From positions 1,798,001-1,862,000 of the forward strand of contig NZ_CP017659.1 of assembly GCF_015326965.1 (NCBI RefSeq): a stretch of DNA of 64,000 nucleotides, in the 5' to 3' direction. Source of the DNA: Paenibacillus sp. JZ16. Lineage in GTDB: Bacteria; Bacillota; Bacilli; Paenibacillales; Paenibacillaceae. Under the pieces are notes generated by a model. That model was given only the letters and a program-made list of their open reading frames with translations, was not told the origin of the DNA and made no database searches. Shown piece after piece: positions 33,431 through 44,084 of the stretch. The first letter of the stretch is position 1, and each line of letters starts with the position of its first letter. The position numbers and the translations under genes are program-made.

Positions 33431-34543
33431 TTATCCATATATCCTGCCAAGCTCTACGCACGCCATGACTAACGCCCCAACACCATGGAGGTCATTCTCG
33501 CATTGCTGCCTTTCCACATAATGCTTATAATCGCCGACACCTGTACCGATACAGATCTTGGGCATGACCAGATGCCCCTGACCATCCACATATACGGATT
33601 GAGCCAGGCCGTTATATCCATGTCTTGCATGGGAGATCAAGGATGAATCCAGATAACCGAGTCGAATCCCTTTGGCCAAGGTATATATGAAGAGGCTGGA
33701 GCAAGAGGTTTCCAGCCAATTGTCCTCCCGGTCCCCTTTATCTAGAACTTGATACCACAGCCCTGTAAGCGGATCCTGATAACGCACCAGCGCCTCACTT
33801 AATTCACGGAGCACAACAGCCAGCTCTTCCCTCGCCGGATGATCCTCAGGCAGTAAATCAAGGAACTCCACGATCGACAGCGCATACCAGCCTAAGGCGC
33901 GTCCCCAAAATTCCGGAGATTGCCCGCTAACCGGATCAGCCCAAGGCATCGTCCTGCTCTCGTCCCAGGCATGATAAAATAACCCGGTTGCCTGATCCTT
34001 GGTATGAGAGCGCATCAACCTCTCCTGGAACAGCACTTCATCAAATAAATGCGGCTTATTATACTGCTGGGCATATTTCATCGTGAACACGCCACCCATA
34101 TACAAGCCGTCCAACCACATCTGGTAAGGGTAGCGATCCTTATGCCAGTATCCTCCATCCGTGGTCCGATTCAAAGTAGATAACAGACGGAGCAGTTTAT
34201 CCGCGGCAGCCTTGTACCGATGTTCGGGACATACAGCATCCAGCTCCATCAGGAGCAGGCCCGCTTGAACGGAATCCAGCTCCCCCCGCTCCAGCAGCAG
34301 ATTCCCGTTGGAATCCACCAGATGATCGACATAACCCTTAACGTAATCCAAAAACTTTGTTTCACCGCTAAATTTCCATAATTGAGACATTCCAACCAGA
34401 AATACACCCTGGTGGTAATGCCACCGACCTGCGGGCGGCAGCTGCTCCGGCGAATACATTTCCATGATCGATTGGCAAGCCTTGGTGCCGAGTTCTAGGG
34501 GTGACAAGGTCAACTGTTCTTGCTGCTGAATAGGATTGGACAT
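33431..34543 (-). CDS. Unsaturated uronyl hydrolase, glycoside hydrolase family 105 (YteR-like)
   Basis: A 370-residue intracellular (alpha/alpha)6-barrel enzyme. It shows the family sequence YPYQMWLDGLYMGGVF with the putative catalytic Asp, AFGW-type segments (PEFWGRALGWYALSIVEFLDLLP) and DNWLETSCSSLFIYTLAKGI. YteR-like enzymes remove unsaturated galacturonyl residues from rhamnogalacturonan oligosaccharides by hydration of the double bond. No signal peptide, so it acts on imported oligosaccharides. It follows uxaA by 44 nt with GAGGAGGAG before the ATG, and so belongs to the uxa operon; the exact substrate is inferred. Confidence 0.88.
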   Translation of the reverse strand: MSNPIQQQEQLTLSPLELGTKACQSIMEMYSPEQLPPAGRWHYHQGVFLVGMSQLWKFSGETKFLDYVKGYVDHLVDSNGNLLLERGELDSVQAGLLLMELDAVCPEHRYKAAADKLLRLLSTLNRTTDGGYWHKDRYPYQMWLDGLYMGGVFTMKYAQQYNKPHLFDEVLFQERLMRSHTKDQATGLFYHAWDESRTMPWADPVSGQSPEFWGRALGWYALSIVEFLDLLPEDHPAREELAVVLRELSEALVRYQDPLTGLWYQVLDKGDREDNWLETSCSSLFIYTLAKGIRLGYLDSSLISHARHGYNGLAQSVYVDGQGHLVMPKICIGTGVGDYKHYVERQQCENDLHGVGALVMACVELGRIYG

Positions 34544-34587
34544 ACAGGCTCCTCCTCTTTTTTTAAATCATGTTCCAACAGCTCACG

Positions 34588-36102
34588 CTATAAAATGACG
34601 CCATCCTTAAAAATGGATATTTCCCGGAAGCCATTGCGTTCATTTCTCGTCTGTTCAACGCCGGAGGCTAATTGGACAATACGATGCATGAGTTCCTCAT
34701 GAAGCTCATCCATGGTTTTACCTTCCAGCAAAGCACCTGCATTAAAATCAACCCAATGCTTTTTACGAGCGGCCAGTTCGGAATTTGTCGCGATTTTGAC
34801 GGTGGGAACCGGACCGCCAAACGGCGTCCCTCTCCCCGTCGTGAACAGCACAAGGTGGGCCCCCGCTGCAGCCAGGGCCGTCACCGATACAAGGTCGTTG
34901 CCTGGCGCCTCGATCAGGTTTAACCCCGGCTTCGTTGATCTTACGCCGTAACGGAGTACATCGGATACGGTGGCATTTCCTCCTTTTTGAGTGCACCCCA
35001 GCGATTTCTCCTCCAGGGTTGTGATGCCGCCGTCTTTATTACCGGGAGAAGGATTTTCATAGATTTCCTGTCCGTGCGATACGAAATATTGCTTGAAATT
35101 GTTAATCAGCAACGTAATATCCTGGAACACCTGCTCGTCGGCGGCCCGGTCCATCAGGATCGTTTCGGCTCCGAACATCTCCGGCACCTCTGTCAGAAGA
35201 GCAGTACCACCGTGAGCGGTGATGGTATCCGCAATTCGGCCCGCCAGCGGATTGGCTGTAATGCCCGACAGACCATCCGACCCGCCGCATTTCAGTCCGA
35301 TCTTCAGCTTGGACAGAGGAACCGCAGACCGTTTGAAAGTCTCGGCATATTCCACGAGCTCCGAGATGAGGGACAAGCCCTCCTCCAATTCATCCTCCAT
35401 GTCCTGAGCACGCATATATTGGATTCGTTTCCCGTCCTGCTCGCCTATCATGGCCTGCATTTGATCGATCTGGTTGTTCTCGCAGCCGAGCCCGATAATA
35501 AGCACGCCTGCCGCATTGCCGTGCTGCGCCAGGGACGAGAGCAGACGCTGGGTATAGCTTAGATCATCTCCGAGCTGCGAGCAGCCGTAGGGATGCGGGA
35601 AGTGATAAACCCCATCAATGCCTCTCCCCTGAAACTGCTGGCCAGCCATGCGCGCTAACAGCTCGCAGGTTTTGTTAATGCAGCCGACGGTGTTGATGAT
35701 CCAAATTTCGTTGCGGATCCCAACCTGACCGCTGGGTCTGATATACCCCTGGAACGTTGGGGACTCCATAACCGTCGGTGATTCCTGAGCCGCTGCTTCT
35801 GCACCAGGCTTATACTGATACTCCACTTCACCGGATAGTCCGGTTTTCAAATTGTGGGTATGGATCCATCTCCCCGGCAAAATGACTTCCTTCGCCAATC
35901 CGATCGAATAGCCGAATTTCAAAACATGGCTGTCCGGCTCTATCAATCGAAGAGCTACCTTGTGACCTTTTGGCACATTCTCAGTTACCTCGATCGCATG
36001 CTCCTTCCCGTTCAGAAGCCCGATGGCATGTTCTCCTGCCGACAAGGGACGAAGCGCGATACCGACGTCGTCCTTGTGATGAAGTATGACGATGTCGCTC
36101 AT
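34588..36102 (-). CDS. uxaA: Altronate dehydratase
   Basis: A 504-residue dehydratase converting D-altronate to 2-keto-3-deoxygluconate. The N-terminal SAF domain (about 1-90, VGIALRPLSAGEHAIGLLNG) precedes the D-galactarate/altronate dehydratase core (GYIRPSGQVGIRNEIWIINTVGCINKTC, HPYGCSQLGDD, LKCGGSDGLSG). Full length. Its start overlaps the uxaB stop by ATGA, so the two are coupled. It is third in the uxaC-uxaB-uxaA chain that turns galacturonate into KDG. The GH105 gene follows. Confidence 0.96.
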   Translation of the reverse strand: MSDIVILHHKDDVGIALRPLSAGEHAIGLLNGKEHAIEVTENVPKGHKVALRLIEPDSHVLKFGYSIGLAKEVILPGRWIHTHNLKTGLSGEVEYQYKPGAEAAAQESPTVMESPTFQGYIRPSGQVGIRNEIWIINTVGCINKTCELLARMAGQQFQGRGIDGVYHFPHPYGCSQLGDDLSYTQRLLSSLAQHGNAAGVLIIGLGCENNQIDQMQAMIGEQDGKRIQYMRAQDMEDELEEGLSLISELVEYAETFKRSAVPLSKLKIGLKCGGSDGLSGITANPLAGRIADTITAHGGTALLTEVPEMFGAETILMDRAADEQVFQDITLLINNFKQYFVSHGQEIYENPSPGNKDGGITTLEEKSLGCTQKGGNATVSDVLRYGVRSTKPGLNLIEAPGNDLVSVTALAAAGAHLVLFTTGRGTPFGGPVPTVKIATNSELAARKKHWVDFNAGALLEGKTMDELHEELMHRIVQLASGVEQTRNERNGFREISIFKDGVIL

Positions 36103-37610
36103 GTCTCGATCAGCTCCATTTCTTCGATATAACGGCTTACCGCTTCATGAAGATTGGGTATCCGGTTCAAATCCTCGCCCCATAAAGCCTGATCGCCAAG
36201 AATGGATGCCACATGCTGACGTATGCTCCATTCGCCGTCTTCTACCTTTTGCCACGCTTGATAGAATGTCATCAGACTGTCCGGATCATCTCTTAACAGC
36301 ATCCGTTCACCATCAAGACGCGTTCCGTACCACTGCCCTTCTACTTGTTTGGCATGATACAGACGGATCAAAGAGGCCAATCCCACAGTTATGAGGCTTG
36401 GGGGCGTATTGTGCGAACTGACATATTCCTTTAAGCTTGGCAAAAGCCTTACCTTGAACTTGGAGATGCTGTTCATGGCAATATCCTGGAGCTTATGCCG
36501 AAGAAAAGGATTGCGGAATCGCTCCCACACCGTTTCTGCATAAGCCGTAACCTCTTCCGGCGGGAGAGGCACCAGGGGGACGATTTCTTGCAGCATTGCG
36601 CTGCGAATATCTTCTCCCCATTCCATACTCTCTGCGATTTCTTTCACTTCAGTGAAACCGTGAAGCAAGCCGATGGAAGCCATCAGCGTATGCGTTCCAT
36701 TCAAGATTCTTACCTTTCTTACCTGGTACGGAGTCAGATCGGGCACCCACCTTACCTGTAGACCCGCTGACTGGAGGGGAAGCCTGGACTCCAATGAGGG
36801 GTCGCCCTCAATAGCCCAGAAATAATAGGGCTCCGCCGTGTTCAACAATCGGTCTTCATAACCCCATTTGTCAAAATAGCGCTCGGCCTCTTCCGGATAT
36901 CCGGTTACGATCCGATCCACTAGCGAGTTAAGAAACAGGTTGCATTCCTCAACCCAGCTCCTAAAAGCCGGCGAAAGTCCCCAATCCTCCGCATGCCGCA
37001 ACACAATCGATCGCAAGATATCCCCGTTTCGTTCCAGCAGCTCGCATGGGAGGATCAACAGGCCCTTGTCCGGCGAGCCTTCATAACGCTCATAACGCCG
37101 ATGTAAAAGCATGGTCAGCTTAGCGGGGAATGACATCGGCGCTTCCGACGGATTCCAGTCACTAAACTGATAAACGAGACCCGCTTCCGTTGTATTGGAG
37201 ACTATGATCTCCAGGGAATCCAACTCGGCCACACTCAAGAAATGCCCCCATTCCGCATAGGGGTCAATCATCTCCGAGAACACCGGGATCCATAACTCCT
37301 CCTCGATCTTCCGGCCATCCTGCAGGCCTCGGGTCAGCAAGCCGTATATCCCGTCCTGTTCCCGAAGCTGCTCCAGCTTGCGTGCTCCACCAGGTCTTGG
37401 CTGACTGACGGCCACGCTTCCCTGGAACAGACCCTGCCGATTGCATTCATATATCATCCAATCGAAGAACCCTCTTAGAAAATTTCCCTCGCCTATTTGC
37501 AGCACTTTAACGGGAAGGTTCAACATATCCTGGTCATGCCGCTGTTGTATTTGTAAAGAATCGCGTCCTACCAACCTCATTACCCGGCCACGATCTGTCT
37601 TCGCATCCAT
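36099..37610 (-). CDS. uxaB: Tagaturonate reductase
   Basis: A 503-residue NADH-dependent reductase of the mannitol dehydrogenase family, converting D-tagaturonate to D-altronate. The N-terminal NAD site is seen in VKVLQIGEGNFLRGFFDWMIYE, and the C-terminal helical domain holds KVRILNGTHTLMASIGLL (with the conserved Lys and His typical of the family). AAGGGAGAT precedes the ATG. It begins four nt after uxaC and overlaps uxaA, so it is the middle gene of a tight operon. Confidence 0.95.
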   Translation of the reverse strand: MDAKTDRGRVMRLVGRDSLQIQQRHDQDMLNLPVKVLQIGEGNFLRGFFDWMIYECNRQGLFQGSVAVSQPRPGGARKLEQLREQDGIYGLLTRGLQDGRKIEEELWIPVFSEMIDPYAEWGHFLSVAELDSLEIIVSNTTEAGLVYQFSDWNPSEAPMSFPAKLTMLLHRRYERYEGSPDKGLLILPCELLERNGDILRSIVLRHAEDWGLSPAFRSWVEECNLFLNSLVDRIVTGYPEEAERYFDKWGYEDRLLNTAEPYYFWAIEGDPSLESRLPLQSAGLQVRWVPDLTPYQVRKVRILNGTHTLMASIGLLHGFTEVKEIAESMEWGEDIRSAMLQEIVPLVPLPPEEVTAYAETVWERFRNPFLRHKLQDIAMNSISKFKVRLLPSLKEYVSSHNTPPSLITVGLASLIRLYHAKQVEGQWYGTRLDGERMLLRDDPDSLMTFYQAWQKVEDGEWSIRQHVASILGDQALWGEDLNRIPNLHEAVSRYIEEMELIET

Positions 37611-37613
37611 GTC

Positions 37614-39053
37614 TTATCTCCCTTCCGTCCGGCCAAATCGAAAATAGCTCTCGGCGTTGTTGTAACAAATATCCTGGACGATTCCCCCGAGCCATGGAAG
37701 ATCATCCGGTGCTTCTCCCCGTGTAACCCACTCTCCGAGGAGATTGCAAAGAATCCGCCGGAAATACTCATGACGGGTATAAGACAAGAAACTTCTGGAG
37801 TCCGTCAGCATGCCGACAAATCGGCTTAATAATCCCATATTGCCGAGTTTGCTCATCTGGTCGACCATACCGTCTTTGGTATCGTTGAACCACCACGCGG
37901 AACCGAACTGGATTTTGCCCGGAATACCGTCGCCTTGAAAACTGCCGATAAGTGCTGCAAGAATATCGTTATCGCTTGGGTTAAGCGAATACAGAATCGT
38001 TCTTGGAAGTGACCGCTCTTGATCGAGCCGATCCATCAGCTTTACAAGCGGTACGGCGATTGGACTATCGTGAATGGAATCATAACCGGTATCCGGACCC
38101 AATTGTCGGAACATCCGGGTGTTATTGTTGCGCTGGGCGTTAATATGAAATTGCATGACCCAGCCGAGTCTTGCGTAGATTTGGCCCAGAAAAAGCAGCG
38201 TATACGTTTTGAATTGTTCCTCTTCCAGACGGGAAACCCGCTCCCCATTAAGCGCTTTCAGGAAGATGTCAGCCGCTTGAGTCTCGGTAACCTCTTGATA
38301 AGGCACGTAATCCAGCGCATGATCGGATACAAGGCCGCCAACCGAATGGAAAAACTCTGCCCGCTGCTCAAGTGCCTTCAGGAATGCCGAATACTCCGTA
38401 ATCTCCATCCGGCTTCGGTCCGCCAACATTTTCACCCACGGAAGGAACGTCTCCCGGTTAATCTCCAGTCCCTTGTCCGGACGGAATGATGGAAGCATCT
38501 GAAAACCGGCATCGCCTTCCTCCGCCAGCTTGATGTGATATTCCAAGCTATCCGTCGGATCATCGGTCGTGCAGACCACTTTCACGCAGCTTGATAGGAT
38601 CAATCCCCGTGTGGTCAAATCATTATCCTGCAGTCGCTTGTTTGCTGCTTCCCATATCTGCGGAGCATTCTGTTCATTAATGATATCCTGAATGCCGAAT
38701 AGTCTTTGCAGCTCCAGATGAGACCAATGGAATAACGGATTGCCAATCGTCATCGGAACGGTGCGCGTCCAAGCCAAGAAGCGATCATAATCACTCACAC
38801 CCGGGCCGCCCGTGATGTATGCCTCTTCTACTCCAGCGGCTCGCATTGCCCGCCATTTGTAGTGATCGCCGTTAATCCACGCTTCGGTCAAGTTCTCAAA
38901 CCTGTGATTGTCAACGATCATCTGCGGACTCAGATGACAGTGGTAGTCGATGATTGGCATGTCTTTTGCATAATCATGGTATAAGGTGCGTGCAGTCTCA
39001 TTATTGAGCAAAAAATGTTCATCCATAAAAGGTCTCATGATAACACCGTCCAT
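37614..39053 (-). CDS. uxaC: Uronate isomerase
   Basis: A 479-residue amidohydrolase-fold enzyme interconverting D-galacturonate and D-tagaturonate (also glucuronate and fructuronate). The metal motif is IIDYHCHLSP (about residues 34-43); further signatures are WINGDHYKWRAMRAAGVEE and HINAQRNNNTRMF. First gene of the uxa operon and divergent from an AraC-type regulator. The ATG at 39038 (start MRPFMDEHFLL) is also possible and gives the usual 473-474 residues. A weak promoter-like TTGAAT...TAAAAG lies on the minus strand near 39105-39135; it is not listed separately. Confidence 0.95.
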   Translation of the reverse strand: MDGVIMRPFMDEHFLLNNETARTLYHDYAKDMPIIDYHCHLSPQMIVDNHRFENLTEAWINGDHYKWRAMRAAGVEEAYITGGPGVSDYDRFLAWTRTVPMTIGNPLFHWSHLELQRLFGIQDIINEQNAPQIWEAANKRLQDNDLTTRGLILSSCVKVVCTTDDPTDSLEYHIKLAEEGDAGFQMLPSFRPDKGLEINRETFLPWVKMLADRSRMEITEYSAFLKALEQRAEFFHSVGGLVSDHALDYVPYQEVTETQAADIFLKALNGERVSRLEEEQFKTYTLLFLGQIYARLGWVMQFHINAQRNNNTRMFRQLGPDTGYDSIHDSPIAVPLVKLMDRLDQERSLPRTILYSLNPSDNDILAALIGSFQGDGIPGKIQFGSAWWFNDTKDGMVDQMSKLGNMGLLSRFVGMLTDSRSFLSYTRHEYFRRILCNLLGEWVTRGEAPDDLPWLGGIVQDICYNNAESYFRFGRTEGR

Positions 39054-39144
39054 TTCTGTAGATTTACCTACTATGCTACAGCATCATCAGTTGGATTTCT
39101 TCACTTTTATTGCGAAATTGAAGGCTCATTCAACATATCTTGCT

Positions 39145-39173
39145 TTGTTTTGCTTAATAGAAGTTGGTACAAT
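39145..39173 (+). promoter_or_regulatory. SigA-type promoter of the AraC regulator
   Basis: -35 TTGTTT (39145-39150), 17-bp spacer, -10 TACAAT (39168-39173), about 60 nt before the ATG at 39235. Confidence 0.55.
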
Positions 39174-39234
39174 ATAACTGAAGTATTAGAATAAACCTGA
39201 TCATGAATGAATTGAAACGAAGCGGGGGCAGATT

Positions 39235-40095
39235 ATGATATCCAGCGATACCCATACCGTAACCTACGGGGAAGAAGAAGGGGAATTTTACTACCATCGC
39301 ATTCATCGCACCAAGCCCTTTGAACGAAATAACCATTATCACGGAACCTATGAAATCTACTATTTGGTTACAGGCGAGCGTCATTATTTTATAAAAGAAA
39401 AATTGTACACCATCCAGGCGGGAGACCTCATTCTCATCAATAAATTCGACGTTCATAAAACTTCGGGACAAGGCGATCCGGAGCATGAACGTATCGTCAT
39501 TAATTTTAGCGATTCTTTTCTGGGAAAAGGCCATCCCTTGCTGGCATCCGGATTGCTGGGCATGTTTAATCAGGATAGACCCCTGCTGCGTTTAACCGTT
39601 CCAGAGCAAGCAATCATCATGCAAATTTTGAATAAAATGGCCGATGAAATACGAGAAAGCTCCGCTTCGTACGAGTATATGCTGCAGGTGCTGCTTACGG
39701 AGTTACTCATTAAAACCTCTCGGTTATCCCATTCCGCCTCGCTGCCTGCTCACACGTCCATGAATCCGCTCCATCAGAAAATCACGGACGTCGTTAAATA
39801 TATTCACGTCCATTATGCAGACAAAATCACGCTGCAGCAATTAGCCGAAACCTTCTACATCAGCCCGTTCTACCTGTCCCGGATATTCAAAGAAATTACA
39901 GGCTTTACGATCATTAATTATTTGAACCTCACCCGTATTCGCGAAGCGCAGCGCCTTCTAACGGATACGGACCTGAAAATCGTGGACATCGCCGAATCCA
40001 TCGGCTTTGAAAGCCTGACGCATTTTGACCGAACCTTTAAGAAAATTATGAAAATGACGGCAAGCAAATACCGCAAAATGAATAGCACCACGTAA
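39235..40095 (+). CDS. AraC family transcriptional regulator of the uxa cluster
   Basis: A 286-residue regulator. The N-terminal cupin (FERNNHYHGTYEIYYLVTGERHYF and LYTIQAGDLILINKFDVHKT) is a sugar-sensing domain. The C-terminal AraC domain has two helix-turn-helix motifs (LQQLAETFYISPFYLSRIFKEITG and IVDIAESIGFESLTHFDRTFKKIMK). It is divergent from uxaC and is the natural regulator of galacturonate use; the ligand would be galacturonate or a pectin oligosaccharide (inference). GGGGG stands six nt before the ATG. A strong bidirectional terminator closes it. Confidence 0.9.
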   Translation: MISSDTHTVTYGEEEGEFYYHRIHRTKPFERNNHYHGTYEIYYLVTGERHYFIKEKLYTIQAGDLILINKFDVHKTSGQGDPEHERIVINFSDSFLGKGHPLLASGLLGMFNQDRPLLRLTVPEQAIIMQILNKMADEIRESSASYEYMLQVLLTELLIKTSRLSHSASLPAHTSMNPLHQKITDVVKYIHVHYADKITLQQLAETFYISPFYLSRIFKEITGFTIINYLNLTRIREAQRLLTDTDLKIVDIAESIGFESLTHFDRTFKKIMKMTASKYRKMNSTT

Positions 40096-40102
40096 ACAAA
40101 AA

Positions 40103-40145
40103 AAAGGAAGCGATCAACCCAACAGTCTGGTTGTTCGCTTCCTTT
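40103..40145. terminator. Bidirectional terminator between AraC and ftsK genes
   Basis: AAAGGAAGCGA (40103-40113) pairs with TCGCTTCCTTT (40135-40145), with an inner CAACC/GGTTG stem. It lies between two convergent genes. Confidence 0.9.
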
Positions 40146-40170
40146 GTTTGAAGTTGTGGGATCGGCTCCC

Positions 40171-42825
40171 TTAACTGATTCGATTCTGCTGTTGTTGATA
40201 TTGCTCCATGGACATTAGCACTTCCCGCGGTTTGCTTCCCTCATAAGGTCCGATAACCCCGCGTGCCTCCATCGAATCGATGAGACGTGCTGCACGGGTA
40301 TAACCTACGCGCATTCTCCGCTGCAGCAGCGATACGGACGCTTGCTTAGCTTCCAGTACGATAGTCACCGCCTGCTCATACAACTCATCCAATTCTTCTT
40401 CGTCTGCGCCAGCGGATTCCTCTATCTCAGGCACCAGCGACTCGTCATACTCCGCCTGTCCTTGGTCCCGGACAAAATCCACGATATTCTCGACTTCATG
40501 ATCACTCATGAAAGCACCCTGGACGCGGATCGGCTTGGAGGAGCCCATCGGCATAAACAGCATATCCCCGCGGCCGAGCAGCTTCTCCGCCCCCGCCATG
40601 TCCAGAATCGTTCGGGAATCGACCTGCGATGACACACCAAAGGCAATGCGCGACGGAATGTTCGCTTTAATGACCCCGGTAATAACGTCGACTGATGGAC
40701 GCTGCGTCGCGATGATCAAGTGGATCCCCGCAGCACGGGCCATTTGGGCCAGTCGTGTGATCGCGTCTTCCACATCGTTGGCTGCAACCATCATCAAATC
40801 GGCCAGCTCGTCCACGATAACGACGATATACGGCAACACTGCCGGCAAATTATCCTTCATCAGATTGTTGTAGCCCTCAATATTTCGCGTTCCCGATTTG
40901 GAGAACAGCTCATACCGCTTCTCCATCTCTACCACGATTTTCTTAAGTGCCAAGGATGCCCGCTTCGGATCGGTTACCACCGGTGCCATCAAATGCGGAA
41001 TCCCGTTGTAGACATTAAGCTCGACCATCTTCGGATCGACCATCAGGAATTTAACCTCATCCGGCTTCGCTTTATACAGAATGCTGGTAATAATGCCGTT
41101 GATACATACGGATTTACCCGAACCCGTTGCACCTGCAACAAGAAGATGGGGCATCCGTGCCAAGTTACCGACAATGGTCTGGCCGGAAATATCACGGCCA
41201 AATGCAATCGATAGCTTCGATTCCGCGTCCTGGAACGTCGGCGTCTCCATAACCTCTCTCATCGTAACTAGTGAAACTTCGTTGTTCGGCACTTCGATCC
41301 CGATGGCTGATTTGCCGGGAATCGGCGCTTCCATCCGAATATCCTTGGCCGCAAGCGCAAGTGCAATATCATCGGTCAGATTGACGATCCGACTGACTTT
41401 AACCCCGATGTCCGGCTGAATTTCATAGCGGGTTACCGATGGCCCCCGAACAACCTCCAGCACCTTGGCTCGAACGCCGAAACTTTCCAGCGTCGCTTCC
41501 AGCTTGCGCGCTGTCTGCATATAATCGTTCTGGTCTCCACCCTTACCGCCGTTATTGGGTTTGGATAACAGCCGGAATGGAGGCAGCTTGTACGGCTTGG
41601 GTGGGGGAGCCGGCGGCGCTGCCGGTGCTGTTCCCTCCTGCCCTCCGTTATCCGTAGTAGCTGGTGTAGCTCCGCTCAACTCGCCATTTGAAGCTTCAAG
41701 GCTGCCAACAGTGGCCTCAGGACTCGCTGCGGTATCCCCCGGAGATTCCTCTTGCACAGGAGGTATCACCGCTTCGTGATCATCGTACTCGTCATCCAGG
41801 CGCCCTTCTTGTTTCACTTGCTCAAAGAAATCGCGAATAATCGGCGATGAAGGCACGGATTCCACTGCAGGAGAAATCACGTCCGCTTCTTCCTCCGGTT
41901 GGACCTGACTGTTGAAGAGGACGACCTCCTCTTTCTCCTTAGCACCATGTCCGTTACCAACCGTAAATACCGGGGACGCTTCATCCGCAGCATCCCGGGC
42001 CTCTTCTACTGCTTCGTCCCGTTTGCCCCCTTTGGAACCGAACAGCTGAAAGAATTGCGGCGCTTTGCGGCGCGGTAACCTCATGCCCTCCATATCATCC
42101 AGATCATCGTCCTCATCCAGATCCTCCGGCAGCTGCATGCGTTGTTCCTTCGCGCTTGATTTTGCTGCCGCTCTTGATTTGGTCTGGTGGCTGTTCACTT
42201 TTTTCTGAATCCGTTCTCCGGCCTTTACAACCCTCACGCGGAACATCCGCATTAAATCAACATAGGACAGGTTGGTGATCAGCATGAAGCTGATAACCAG
42301 CATGACAATCACAATCAACTTGGCCCCTATGCTGCCAAACAGCATTAACAGAAAGGCAAACTGCAACGCTCCAATGTAACCGCCGCTAATGTCTCTGCCC
42401 ATGACGGGATGATGTCCATCATCTGCCCCGGCATGAAGGAGCTCGCCTTGCAAATCACTATGTATCTGGCTCATCGCATTTGACGCATTCAATTGTCCAA
42501 TCGGGGCCAGCTTCGACTCCAAACCTGCAATACTGCTCATTAAAGTTAGCGATAACACCAAGAGAAGGACACCGGTGCGTCTGCTGTTCCAGCGTTTGGG
42601 CCATTTCCGGTGAATCATCACCATTAACCCGTAATAAATGCCGATTAGGGGGATGATAAAATAATACTTGCCCAGCAGATATCCCGACATCTTGGACAGG
42701 GAACGCCCCACCGGTGCTTCTCCGGATAATGCAATGACCGAAAGTGTCATCAATACAATCCCATAAATTTCATACTTCAAAACGGCTGCAAAGGCTGCCT
42801 TCTTCTTTCTTTTCCGTTTTGCCAA
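40171..42825 (-). CDS. ftsK: DNA translocase FtsK/SpoIIIE
   Basis: An 884-residue membrane ATPase that pumps DNA at the division or sporulation septum. Four N-terminal membrane segments ([17 protein letters not shown] and three more up to about residue 190) precede an acidic/proline-rich linker (about 200-400) and the RecA-like motor with Walker [14 protein letters not shown] and Walker [13 protein letters not shown]-terminal gamma domain binds KOPS/SRS-like sequences ([27 protein letters not shown]). The TTG at 42825 has GGGGGTG six nt upstream and is preferred; an ATG seven codons earlier is the alternative. Gene order tepA-ylzJ-ftsK follows the Bacillus spoIIIE locus. Confidence 0.96.
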   Translation of the reverse strand: MAKRKRKKKAAFAAVLKYEIYGIVLMTLSVIALSGEAPVGRSLSKMSGYLLGKYYFIIPLIGIYYGLMVMIHRKWPKRWNSRRTGVLLLVLSLTLMSSIAGLESKLAPIGQLNASNAMSQIHSDLQGELLHAGADDGHHPVMGRDISGGYIGALQFAFLLMLFGSIGAKLIVIVMLVISFMLITNLSYVDLMRMFRVRVVKAGERIQKKVNSHQTKSRAAAKSSAKEQRMQLPEDLDEDDDLDDMEGMRLPRRKAPQFFQLFGSKGGKRDEAVEEARDAADEASPVFTVGNGHGAKEKEEVVLFNSQVQPEEEADVISPAVESVPSSPIIRDFFEQVKQEGRLDDEYDDHEAVIPPVQEESPGDTAASPEATVGSLEASNGELSGATPATTDNGGQEGTAPAAPPAPPPKPYKLPPFRLLSKPNNGGKGGDQNDYMQTARKLEATLESFGVRAKVLEVVRGPSVTRYEIQPDIGVKVSRIVNLTDDIALALAAKDIRMEAPIPGKSAIGIEVPNNEVSLVTMREVMETPTFQDAESKLSIAFGRDISGQTIVGNLARMPHLLVAGATGSGKSVCINGIITSILYKAKPDEVKFLMVDPKMVELNVYNGIPHLMAPVVTDPKRASLALKKIVVEMEKRYELFSKSGTRNIEGYNNLMKDNLPAVLPYIVVIVDELADLMMVAANDVEDAITRLAQMARAAGIHLIIATQRPSVDVITGVIKANIPSRIAFGVSSQVDSRTILDMAGAEKLLGRGDMLFMPMGSSKPIRVQGAFMSDHEVENIVDFVRDQGQAEYDESLVPEIEESAGADEEELDELYEQAVTIVLEAKQASVSLLQRRMRVGYTRAARLIDSMEARGVIGPYEGSKPREVLMSMEQYQQQQNRIS

Positions 42826-42886
42826 AAGTGTCACCCCCGAATCCATATTATAGCATAATATTCGGTGGCGTACCTATGTTCTGTTT

Positions 42887-43129
42887 TCAGCCTTTAGCCT
42901 CATTTTCTACCGTCGGAATATAGCGAATCATTGCCCCCGGAGAATAGCGTGGATTCAAGTAATCTTGAAGCCCGCAGTCGAGTAAACGGACAATTTTCGC
43001 CTGGTCCTCTGACATCGGTTCAACTTCCATCAGTATTCCTTCAACCCGAATTTCCCTGGACGTAACGGCTGCCTGCTCTCCTTGCAGCAGCCCGGCCGAA
43101 TCCAAAGGGATGACGCTGTACCATATCAT
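42887..43129 (-). CDS. ylzJ: YlzJ-like protein
   Basis: An 80-residue protein of the YlzJ family, starting [10 protein letters not shown], the start typical of the family. It has no known function. It overlaps the tepA stop by four bases and precedes ftsK, exactly as ylzJ does between tepA and spoIIIE in B. subtilis. Confidence 0.85.
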   Translation of the reverse strand: MIWYSVIPLDSAGLLQGEQAAVTSREIRVEGILMEVEPMSEDQAKIVRLLDCGLQDYLNPRYSPGAMIRYIPTVENEAKG

Positions 43130-43902
43130 TGCGTGATCCCCCCAGGGCTTATCGTTTTACGTTCTGCAATCATACTGTTCAACCGGCTTAAGGCCTGCCC
43201 GATTCCCCCCACTTCGTTCATGAGGCCGTATTTGACGGCATCTGTACCCGAAACCGCGGTACCGATATCCCTGTTCAATTCACCGGTTTTAAACATCAGA
43301 TCCTTAAACTGTTCCTCTGTTATCCTCGAATGGCTCGTCACAAAACGAACGACACGCTCCTGCATTTTCTCCATGTATTCAAAGGTTTGCGGCACGCCAA
43401 TGACTAACCCGCTCATGCGTATCGGGTGAATGGTCATCGTCGCGCTCTCCGCGATGATCGAGTGGTCTGCCGCTACAGCGATCGGGACGCCGATACTATG
43501 CCCGCCGCCAATGACTACCGTTACGGTCGGTTTGCTGAGCGATGCAATCATCTCGGCAATGGCAAGTCCGGCTTCCACGTCACCGCCAACGGTATTGAGA
43601 ATGATCAAGAGGCCTTCGATCCGCGGGTTTTGTTCGGCTGCCACGAGCTGTGGAATCATATGCTCGTATTTGGTCGTTTTATTTTGCGGCGGCAGCACGA
43701 TATGGCCCTCGATTTGTCCAATTATCGTCATGCAAAATACGTTCGATTCCCCGCCGGTCGGAAGGCCCGTCTGTCCCAGCTGCTGTATGGTTTCCGTCAC
43801 GGCCGCTTTCTTGGCTTCCTCGGTGGGGACGACCTGAGGAGCCTCCGTTTCACCAGTCCATTCTCCTTTTCTGCTGCCGGTCATCCATTGATCGTTGTCC
43901 AC
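43126..43902 (-). CDS. tepA: ClpP-like protease TepA
   Basis: A 258-residue ClpP-fold protein, related to SppA-like signal peptide peptidases. It contains [38 protein letters not shown] (Ser of the catalytic site) and TMTIHPIRM (His). In B. subtilis TepA is involved in protein secretion and spore development. It starts at a GTG preceded by GGCAGGGATG. It overlaps ylzJ by four nt, and the pair lies upstream of ftsK. Confidence 0.92.
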   Translation of the reverse strand: MDNDQWMTGSRKGEWTGETEAPQVVPTEEAKKAAVTETIQQLGQTGLPTGGESNVFCMTIIGQIEGHIVLPPQNKTTKYEHMIPQLVAAEQNPRIEGLLIILNTVGGDVEAGLAIAEMIASLSKPTVTVVIGGGHSIGVPIAVAADHSIIAESATMTIHPIRMSGLVIGVPQTFEYMEKMQERVVRFVTSHSRITEEQFKDLMFKTGELNRDIGTAVSGTDAVKYGLMNEVGGIGQALSRLNSMIAERKTISPGGITQ

Positions 43903-44038
43903 TTCGCATCCCTGCCTTTATCTTAATGTCTAGCTGCTGCAACCAACACATAGCTAAACCTTAGTATGGCAAATGACGGGACTATTTTATGCTTATCCGA
44001 TGTTTTGAGCATGAGGTCGTCATTGCAGAAACCACAAA

Positions 44039-44071
44039 AAAACTTCTGCCGAAATGACTCGGAGAAGTTTT
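44039..44071 (-). terminator. Second of two tandem terminators after rnjB
   Basis: AAAACTTCT (44039-44047) pairs with AGAAGTTTT (44063-44071); the minus strand then reads TTTTTTTG. It lies 14 nt beyond the first terminator. Confidence 0.75.
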
Positions 44072-44084
44072 AGGATTAACCTAT

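Noticed and set aside
39118..39133. TTGAA-N6-TTCAA inverted repeat between uxaC and the AraC gene as operator
   Set aside because: Arms are only 5 bp and AraC proteins usually bind direct repeats; too weak to list.
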